Part shown: piece after piece, positions 62,601-64,000 of the stretch
Position numbering within the stretch: the first letter of the stretch is position 1
How the letters are laid out: every line of letters starts with the position of its first letter
Source: a virus
Direction: 5' to 3' (one strand)
Virus record (IMG/VR): IMGVR_UViG_3300020419_001178
Location: 81,742-145,741 of that record
Length of the DNA stretch: 64,000 nucleotides
Translations under genes and position numbers: made by a program
Notes under the pieces: model-generated
The model's database searches: none
What the model saw: only the letters and a program-made list of their open reading frames with translations
What the model was told of the DNA's origin: nothing

Positions 62601-64000
62601 CTTAACGGATTCGGTAGTGGATACAAAGCTGGTAACCAAATTACAATCCTTGGTACAGATTTAGGCGGCACAAGCACAGCAAATGATGCTGTAATTGTAG
62701 TTACAGGGGTTGATGGATCAGGCGGATTAAGTTCTGCTACAATAACAGGTACAGGTGTAGGCGGTGGTACACTTAATTTAGTAGGTGGTGTAACACTAAC
62801 AGACTTTACAACAACTACTGTAGCTTCTAGTTCAAGTGTAAACTTTGAAGCATTGTCAACTATTGAGGTTACATGGCCGTACGCACACGGAATTGTACCA
62901 GGTGATACTTTTATTGTCGACGTGAATTCAGATAGTGGAGCAGGCGGAAATAATCACAGCTTGGCTTCAGGATCATTTATAGCAACACAAGTACCTTCGC
63001 AGAAAAAAATTAGATATAACACAAGAGCTCCAGGTTCAATAGCAGAATTTACAGCTGGTACTTCTACAGAAGATAGAATACAAGGTAACGTATACTTACG
63101 TCCAGACAGTTTCTTTGTACATAGACCATATGATGGTGGTGTTCAGTTAGGAACAGGCGGACCACAGCACGGTGCTCAAGCAATTAGACAGAGTAAAAAA
63201 TACATTAGATACCAGTCAGGTAAAGGTATTATGTATACAACTGGTGCTTTATTTGCTCCATCCTATGATGTCAGAAGCATTACAGCTTCTAGTACAGCCA
63301 TAGGAGCAACATTGACAGTCGTGACAGATGATAACGATCACGGTGCTCAGGTAGGTGGTAGAATAAGACTTATTGGAGTAGAAACAAAAGGATACAACGG
63401 CGAATATGTTATCACACAAATCGTTGATGAAAGAACATTACGTTGCTTATCTACTAGAAGATTAGGGTCAACAAATGCTGTACTTGGATTCGGAGCACAG
63501 ATGACAGTCGTTGGCTGGCATGGTGCTACTGTACGTTCAGGAGTATTTGATGATCAGAATGGAATTTATTGGGAGTATGACGGAACCAATGTAAGTGTCG
63601 CTCAGAGAACTTCAACAAGACAGATAGCAGGTACTGGGTCAGTTACTCCAGATAGTAACTTGATAACAGGTAACAATACAAGATTTAGAGACCAGCTTAA
63701 AGCAGGTGATAGAATTGTAGTAAAAGGAATGACGCATGTTGTATCTCATGTAAATTCACAAACAGAAATTACAGTTACTCCAGACTACAGAGGTGTAAAT
63801 GTTTCAGCGGCATGTAAAATTAATTTAATAAGTGACAAAAGAGTACTACAAAATGAATGGAATAGAGACAAACTAGACGGTACAGGTGGTAGTGGATATA
63901 AAATGGATGTAAGATACATGCAGATGATTGGTATCCAATACAGTTGGTATGGTGCTGGTTTCATTGACTGGATGGTTAGAGGTGCTGATGGTAACTTTGT
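59628..64000 (+). CDS. giant virion structural protein, 3' end beyond the window
   Basis: An open frame from ATG 59628 that remains open to the window edge, at least 1457 residues. It begins KKKIVEYRFYPGIGINDSLY. ASKCERDTGYNVDAWAHDLT near 63-82 resembles the helical motif inside the 1615-aa fibre. FEYGLQPTKWSAIGMMRGYP near 317 and the final MIGIQYSWYGAGFIDWMVRG are stretches I recall from the largest virion proteins of T4-like cyanophages. Between ~350 and 1100 it is Gly/Ser/Thr-rich with repeats of 'G-x-G-Y-x-x-G-D-x-I-x-I-x-G-x-x-L-G-G'. Probably a baseplate or fibre-network protein; exact T4 counterpart unclear. Confidence 0.8.
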   Translation, partial: MAKKKIVEYRFYPGIGINDSLYPNAYALITANKAFIQKEVTAWIARQVQLNATGFVGYTYDASKCERDTGYNVDAWAHDLTYGGNQETTRIANTYWEGDVAQLDGDRQAEILAKGFTRDLINNHVITNSPQGTPYQSTVAQVTNSNTGESAASTRVQLLAQIVIDVITTGTSALPTFERKGLGHIRFPGNYDTSDLLIVTNTTKATVIYNFTDPLKGGKVTREDDVTPRDSGGYVIKYDTTDANSDADDDFPKYLQTTDSIAVLDLNFNTSNMLANDELQIFIDSPEQTIRPFDFGTDAIERIRVAQPLSMLDADFEYGLQPTKWSAIGMMRGYPSIYELPGTDTQVLSVTTDASSGTAGIGASRITVTTIGAHGFEPGTPISIKALEDAVVGAARGEGSFIIDDVPTPNTFRFFAKSKVGTTNGQVLSTTYTQLRQGAFYTGASVGQPQFIVSSNGTNGTMTLALAAQVGENRLAFTGDVPEIGAPIVNAAFPTGTQVSGINSTPGGTPLSMNLSQDISPGNTSFTVSSTTNITQGQAANNGSGDAIFVNSIVGNTVNMSGQFTTSIARNTQTYTAVSGSITAPVGTNAQFDINRSGVNYSITTVSQAGSGYRQGDVIKITGNNLGGFTPANDAEIVVATVNGSGGVLTATISGTALSGSVTYQDVASTYNHGSGTWGSSTVDISYENDAYSSISIASPNDTTGYAVNDGLRIQGSQVLGGGGQDGSQNDNGNDLVVKVATVGAGGSISSFSIVNDAGRTGTAPDNTISYSFGGSGGQAFTGGSGSSLEFQISKTVGASSAYSYMGSNGGSGYNTADVIVCSGVNLGGASPANDLYLRVVSVDGNGGITDVRLEGSDISSIPATFNGGNFPGKTLTNFNGSGAIFDITNNGTTYSVAVDTPGTNYIDGQSFTIAGTALGGASPTNDATVSITATNSTGAASQGIIQSVNVSGTAPALPTDFAATAGANQAHAGTLGTFDVTRTQGTYGVALNGFGSGYKAGNQITILGTDLGGTSTANDAVIVVTGVDGSGGLSSATITGTGVGGGTLNLVGGVTLTDFTTTTVASSSSVNFEALSTIEVTWPYAHGIVPGDTFIVDVNSDSGAGGNNHSLASGSFIATQVPSQKKIRYNTRAPGSIAEFTAGTSTEDRIQGNVYLRPDSFFVHRPYDGGVQLGTGGPQHGAQAIRQSKKYIRYQSGKGIMYTTGALFAPSYDVRSITASSTAIGATLTVVTDDNDHGAQVGGRIRLIGVETKGYNGEYVITQIVDERTLRCLSTRRLGSTNAVLGFGAQMTVVGWHGATVRSGVFDDQNGIYWEYDGTNVSVAQRTSTRQIAGTGSVTPDSNLITGNNTRFRDQLKAGDRIVVKGMTHVVSHVNSQTEITVTPDYRGVNVSAACKINLISDKRVLQNEWNRDKLDGTGGSGYKMDVRYMQMIGIQYSWYGAGFIDWMVRGADGNF

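Noticed and set aside
1-64000. CRISPR array, insertion sequence, integrase or attachment site
   Set aside because: I saw no spaced direct repeats, transposase, recombinase or terminal inverted repeats; the repeats found are within fibre and core genes.

Overview
The window is about 64 kb from the genome of a T4-like (Tevenvirinae/Kyanoviridae-type) tailed myovirus, very probably marine. The evidence is an AT-rich genome with dense overlapping genes and a nearly complete set of T4 core genes in recognisable form: gp5, gp53, gp55, gp47, gp46, gp26, gp20, prohead core, gp21, gp22 and gp23. These sit beside large repetitive fibre proteins and accessory metabolic genes of the kind seen in cyanophages and pelagiphages. 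The sequence does not fix the host. The low GC would suit a SAR11-like, cyanobacterial or other marine bacterium. Host-type promoters match the TTGACA-N17-TATAAT consensus, and late promoters match NATAAATA.

Layout. (1) 1-7118, minus strand: a baseplate module with a probable gp25 start, a PAAR tip, a gp5-like spike ending in a GH19-like muralytic domain, a 930-aa hub protein, a short gp53 and a gp48/gp54-like tube-junction protein. (2) 7145-11911, plus strand: an early block with gp55 late sigma, gp47 and gp46 recombination nuclease, a SufE-like protein, a small conserved protein and a GIY-YIG protein. (3) 11912-12365: a gene-free, unusually GC-rich stretch packed with hairpins, probably a large structured RNA. 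(4) 12366-14445: a small minus-strand gene, a late-promoted plus-strand protein, and minus-strand gp26. gp26 has a perfect T TTT TTC slippery heptamer next to its stop and a start-less -1 frame extension. (5) 14521-23467, plus strand: tape-measure candidate, portal gp20, a small conserved protein, a Maf-like protein, prohead core, gp21, gp22 and gp23, then a terminator. (6) 23551-23840: a free-standing RNA gene of about 255 nt with its own sigma70 promoter and terminator.

(7) 23849-48922: late adhesin/tail-fibre region with two beta-helix proteins (one carrying a LamG-like insert), two giant fibres with eight CBM5/12-like repeats each (one carrying a beta-propeller insert), small one-domain partner proteins, and three tandem cysteine/glycine-rich paralogues. 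(8) 48954-57001: a tightly coupled nine-gene enzyme cassette behind a perfect TATAAATA late promoter. It holds a GT9-like glycosyltransferase, a NodU-type carbamoyltransferase, three different 2OG-Fe(II) oxygenase-like proteins, a small exported protein, a FAD-dependent tryptophan-halogenase homologue, an SGNH-type hydrolase and a GmhB-like phosphatase. (9) 57033-64000: more structural proteins, the last running off the window.

How it works together. Host sigma70 promoters drive gp55, the recombination block, the prohead core and the small RNA. gp55 then redirects polymerase to NATAAATA promoters for tail, fibre and enzyme genes. Because the enzyme cassette is late and embedded among virion genes, I infer that it may modify virion adhesins or surface glycans rather than host metabolism early in infection. 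The strongest candidates for something undescribed are this cassette with the neighbouring Cys-rich triplet, the gp26 frameshift and the two structured RNAs.
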